A DNA stretch of 14,678 bases from an uncultured Veillonella sp. (lineage in GTDB: Bacteria > Bacillota > Negativicutes > Veillonellales > Veillonellaceae): NCBI GenBank assembly GCA_900552715.1, contig USAV01000043.1:1-14678 (forward strand), in the 5' to 3' direction. This document shows positions 11,778-14,678 of the stretch, in pieces. Both the position numbers and the translations under genes were made by a program. The notes under the pieces were generated by a model. That model was not told the DNA's origin, did no database searches, and saw only the letters and a list, made by a program, of their open reading frames with translations. Each line of letters starts with the position of its first letter. Positions within the stretch are counted from its first letter, which is position 1.

Positions 11778-13700
11778 GTGCTTGAAGGCCTCTATAAACG
11801 AAGAAAAACGAGTCGCTTTGATGTACTCTTTTACATTGTAGCGGGCATATTTATAGTGTTAGCATTGCGTTTGTTTATGCTACAAATCTTGGCTGGTGGC
11901 TATTATCAAGCCAAGGCGGAAGGCAACCGATTGCGCATGGTACCGATGACTGCAGCACGAGGTGTTATGTATGATCGTAATGGTCAAATTCTTGTAGGCT
12001 CTCGACCTGCCTATACCATATCCATCATGCCTACCGGAAAGGCTTTGGATGATGGTGAAGTTGCTAAATTGGCAGCTTTATTAAAAATGAAGCCTGAAGA
12101 TATTACAAAGAAGGTTAATGATCACAAGTATGGTTATGAGCCAATACGTATTGCTAATGATATTTCTATGGACGTAGTGACAACCATTGAAGAGCATCGT
12201 CATGAATTACCAGGGGTAACCATTGATGTTGAGCCACTTCGATACTATCCATATGAAACGATGGCTTCTCAATTATTTGGTTATGTTGGTGAAGTGAGTG
12301 AAGAGGAATTAGAAGAGCTAAAACAGCAAGACCCTAATACACTGGTAAGTGGTGGTACTATTTTAGGTCGTTCTGGTCTCGAAAAATTATATGATTCTAT
12401 CTTGCGTGGTACCGATGGTGGTAAACAAGTTGAGGTAGATGCTACAGGTCGTCCCGTGGCTGAGGTAGATAGAAAACATACAGTGCCAGGTGCTAATATT
12501 CATTTAACCATCGATGTGAATTTACAAAAGGCCGCTGAAGAGGCTGTTAAGAATCAGCTTGATCAATTGCGTGCGCAAGGTATTCCAGCACAAGGGGCTG
12601 CAGTGGTGGCCATGGACCCTAATACAGGGGCTATTTTGGCTATGGTCAGTGCGCCTGAATTTAATCCAAACTGGTTTTCTAAAGGGATTACAACTGCTCA
12701 ATGGAATCAGCTGAATAATGATAAAAATCATCCATTTGATAATAAGGTTATTTCTGGTGAATATCCACCAGGATCACCATTTAAGATTATTACTGGTACA
12801 GCAGCGTTAGATCTTAAAAAGGTTACTCCTGAAGAGATGATCTTTGACAGTGGTAAGCACTGGTTGATCGATAAGCGAAATGCAGAAGGTGAAGCCTTAG
12901 GATGGCTTAACTTTAATAGAGCGCTTGCTAAGTCAGATAACGTTTACTTCTATGAAATGGGTAATCGCGTTGGTATAGAAAATCTCGATAAATATGCTGC
13001 TTATTTCGGCATTGGCGAAAAGACTGGTATTAATTTACCAGGTGAGGCGTCTGGCATTATGGCAAGCCCTGAGTATAAACGAAAAGTATATGATGAAGAT
13101 TGGTACTTAGGTGAAACCTTCGATGCTGCTATTGGTCAATCTTTTACCTTAGTTACGCCATTGCAAATGGCTGTTTTGCTCAGCGAAGTAGCTAATGGTG
13201 GTATTAAATATAAACCTTATGTGGTAAGCCGCATTGATAATAAAGATGGCACTCCGAAAGAGATTTTCGGTCCTGATAAATTAGGTATTCTACCAGTTCC
13301 AAAAAATATTATGGACCTTATTCGAGAAGGTTTGCGTGATGTTACAAATGAAGGCGGTACAGCAGGGGACTTATTTAAAGGCTTCCCAATTAATGTAGCT
13401 GGTAAGACTGGTACTGCAGAAAATGCACATGGCCGAGATCATGGCTGGTTTGTAGCCTATGCACCATATGATAAGCCACAAATTGTTGTGGTTGCACTTG
13501 TTGAACAAGGTAGCTTTGGTGCGGGCTCTGCAGGTCCAATCGTACGTGATGTGCTAGCCGCATATTTCAATGTACCATTAAATAAAAAAACGAATGATAC
13601 AAATACTAAAAGTAATAAAGATAGTGCAACTGTAGGGAATACGCCTAATGGGCAGAAACCTCAGAATGCAGTAACAAGTGGGCAACCAAGAAAGGATTAG
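11778..13700 (+). CDS. mrdA: Penicillin-binding protein 2 (elongation transpeptidase)
   Basis: PBP2 is the class B transpeptidase that cross-links peptidoglycan during side-wall growth with RodA. The 640 residues hold one N-terminal helix (about 17-37), the dimerisation/pedestal domain with R-G-V-M-Y-D-R-N-G near residue 60, the GRSGLEKLYD stretch near 197-206, and a complete transpeptidase domain: active-site S333-P-F-K336, S386-D-N388 and K543-T-G545. The C-terminal 45 residues are Asn, Thr, Lys and Gln rich and look disordered. The start is GTG at 11778, seven bases after AAGGGGG (11764-11770). It is 23 nt after mreD and one base before minD. In Bacillus this place holds minC. It is a beta-lactam target. 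Confidence 0.96.
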   Translation: MLEGLYKRRKTSRFDVLFYIVAGIFIVLALRLFMLQILAGGYYQAKAEGNRLRMVPMTAARGVMYDRNGQILVGSRPAYTISIMPTGKALDDGEVAKLAALLKMKPEDITKKVNDHKYGYEPIRIANDISMDVVTTIEEHRHELPGVTIDVEPLRYYPYETMASQLFGYVGEVSEEELEELKQQDPNTLVSGGTILGRSGLEKLYDSILRGTDGGKQVEVDATGRPVAEVDRKHTVPGANIHLTIDVNLQKAAEEAVKNQLDQLRAQGIPAQGAAVVAMDPNTGAILAMVSAPEFNPNWFSKGITTAQWNQLNNDKNHPFDNKVISGEYPPGSPFKIITGTAALDLKKVTPEEMIFDSGKHWLIDKRNAEGEALGWLNFNRALAKSDNVYFYEMGNRVGIENLDKYAAYFGIGEKTGINLPGEASGIMASPEYKRKVYDEDWYLGETFDAAIGQSFTLVTPLQMAVLLSEVANGGIKYKPYVVSRIDNKDGTPKEIFGPDKLGILPVPKNIMDLIREGLRDVTNEGGTAGDLFKGFPINVAGKTGTAENAHGRDHGWFVAYAPYDKPQIVVVALVEQGSFGAGSAGPIVRDVLAAYFNVPLNKKTNDTNTKSNKDSATVGNTPNGQKPQNAVTSGQPRKD

Positions 13701-13701
13701 T

Positions 13702-14625
13702 ATGGGCGAAATCATTGGTGTTGTATCCGGCAAGGGTGGCGTAGGTAAAACGACCGTCACTGCATGCTTGGGTGCAGCCTTAAGTCATGCAGGGCACCGC
13801 GTATTGCTCTGTGATGGGGACTTTGGATTGCGCGATTTGGATCTCGTATTAGGCGTGGCAGATGAAATTATCTATGATGCACTTGATGCGAGTGAAGATA
13901 AAGAATATACAGATGATGCTATTGTATCGATTGCAGAAAATCTAGATTTCTTACCGGCTAGTCAAAGTGCACGCTGGGAAGATATAGGTCGAAAGAAGTA
14001 TAAGAAATTAGTTCGTCGGCTTTGTGATGTATATGACTATATTTTGATCGATGCACCAGCAGGGATTGGTAAGGGCATTGAGTCAATTTTAGATCTTGTG
14101 AGTCGTTGTATCGTTGTGACCCATCCATTGTGGGTATCCTTGCGCAATGGGGCGCGTATGATTCAAGTATGTCAAGAACATAATATTCGCGACTTTGCTA
14201 TTGCCTTTAATGCAGTGCCAGTAGATGGTGAAGACATAGATTTATATGATATGTTGGAAGTCCTTCGCGCCGAGTATGTAGGGGCTATGATTCCTTATGA
14301 TGAAGATATCCTAACATATACACAAGATGGTCATTTGTTAGACCTTGCTTCTCATGAGTTTCGTAATGTATTAGCACCTCTTGTAGACTATGTTGTGACA
14401 GGCGATTGTTGGGAAGATTATGATGTACAAAAACAATTTGATGCCTATGTAACTAAGAAAAAAGCGGCTAAAGAAGAATCATGTACACCGACTCTTGCTT
14501 CAGCTGGTGAGTCTATCTTTGGAGATTCGAATACTGTTTTGTATATTAATCGCGGTGGATGGACTACTCAGCGTTTATTAGTGCAAGGTAAGCAAAGTTT
14601 ATGGCGCCGTCGTAAATTGAAATAG
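13702..14625 (+). CDS. minD: Septum site-determining ATPase MinD, with long C-terminal tail
   Basis: MinD is a membrane-cycling P-loop ATPase that positions the division site together with MinC. The 307 residues begin with the deviant Walker A G10-K11-G-G-V-G-K16-T-T, followed by D38-G-D40-F-G-L-R-D-L-D-L, and D117-A-P-A-G-I, all at the positions usual for MinD. The start is the ATG at 13702, with AAAGGA (13691-13696) five bases upstream; an in-frame GTG at 13678 lies inside mrdA. The family length is about 265-270; here about 40 residues follow the core, ending in a Leu/Trp segment with many Arg and Lys that could be the amphipathic membrane helix. No minC or minE is next to it. Confidence 0.92.
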   Translation: MGEIIGVVSGKGGVGKTTVTACLGAALSHAGHRVLLCDGDFGLRDLDLVLGVADEIIYDALDASEDKEYTDDAIVSIAENLDFLPASQSARWEDIGRKKYKKLVRRLCDVYDYILIDAPAGIGKGIESILDLVSRCIVVTHPLWVSLRNGARMIQVCQEHNIRDFAIAFNAVPVDGEDIDLYDMLEVLRAEYVGAMIPYDEDILTYTQDGHLLDLASHEFRNVLAPLVDYVVTGDCWEDYDVQKQFDAYVTKKKAAKEESCTPTLASAGESIFGDSNTVLYINRGGWTTQRLLVQGKQSLWRRRKLK

Positions 14626-14630
14626 GTGAT

Positions 14631-14678
14631 ATGATGTGGCGGAAACTATGGAATGATAGCGACTGGGCTATTATCATA
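14631..14678 (+). CDS. rodA: Start of rodA (FtsW/RodA/SpoVE family), cut by window end
   Basis: Sixteen codons are visible from ATG 14631 (a second ATG follows at 14634). The peptide begins M-M-W-R-K-L-W-N-D-S-D-W-A-I-I-I, the usual RodA opening of a basic stretch, D-W, then the first hydrophobic helix. AGGTGA (14624-14629) overlaps the minD stop and favours 14634 slightly. RodA is the peptidoglycan glycosyltransferase partner of PBP2, which fits its place after mrdA and minD. The fragment is short, so the call rests on both start sequence and context. Confidence 0.65.
   Translation, partial: MMWRKLWNDSDWAIII

Noticed and set aside
13678..13701. Upstream GTG start for minD
   Set aside because: Inside mrdA with no ribosome site; ATG 13702 has AAAGGA five bases upstream and puts K11, K16, D38 and D40 at the usual MinD positions.

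Overview
The window reads as ordinary chromosome of a low-GC, Gram-negative-type Firmicute, most likely a Negativicute close to Veillonella. This is inference from gene order, AT-rich intergenic DNA, a tiny 2[4Fe-4S] ferredoxin and acetate kinase with highly-expressed-type codons; no rRNA or other definitive marker is present. Two blocks match classical Firmicute synteny: lspA-rluD-pyrR (as lspA-ylyB-pyrR in Bacillus) and maf-radC-mreBCD-(mrdA)-minD-(rodA) (as maf-radC-mreBCD-minCD in Bacillus).

Layout. 1-215: tail of a probable IS200/IS605-type element, with a short C-terminal ORF remnant and a strongly structured RNA region resembling a TnpB-associated omega (right-end) RNA. 313-760: a promoter, a SemiSWEET-like three-helix transporter and a terminator. 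761-1343: an AT-rich regulatory stretch with five copies of TGATAAT, then a strong promoter, a 54-residue ferredoxin and a terminator. 1347-3542: lspA (TTG start), rluD and pyrR, closed by a very strong terminator overlapping the end of pyrR. 3565-4809 (minus): tmcAL, which modifies elongator tRNA-Met. 4906-6794: a lipoprotein of unknown function followed at once by ackA and a terminator. 6870-7493: a two-helix membrane protein with a possible PH-like domain. 7596-9123: maf, a perfect (GCTGT)10 microsatellite placed at a probable extended -10 promoter, radC, and an 80-nt three-way-junction element ending in a T run. 9239-end: the tight elongasome/division operon mreB-mreC-mreD-mrdA-minD-rodA (rodA cut by the window end).

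The last operon holds most of an elongation machine: MreB filaments, the MreC/MreD scaffold, the PBP2 transpeptidase and the start of the RodA glycosyltransferase, plus MinD for septum placement. LspA would process lipoproteins such as the one encoded before ackA. The features most worth a second look are the pentanucleotide microsatellite at the radC promoter, the branched inverted-repeat element after radC, the divergent MreB together with a MinD lacking adjacent MinC/MinE, the TGATAAT cluster before ferredoxin, and the possible omega-RNA relic at the left edge. I did not find a clearly new multi-gene system here.
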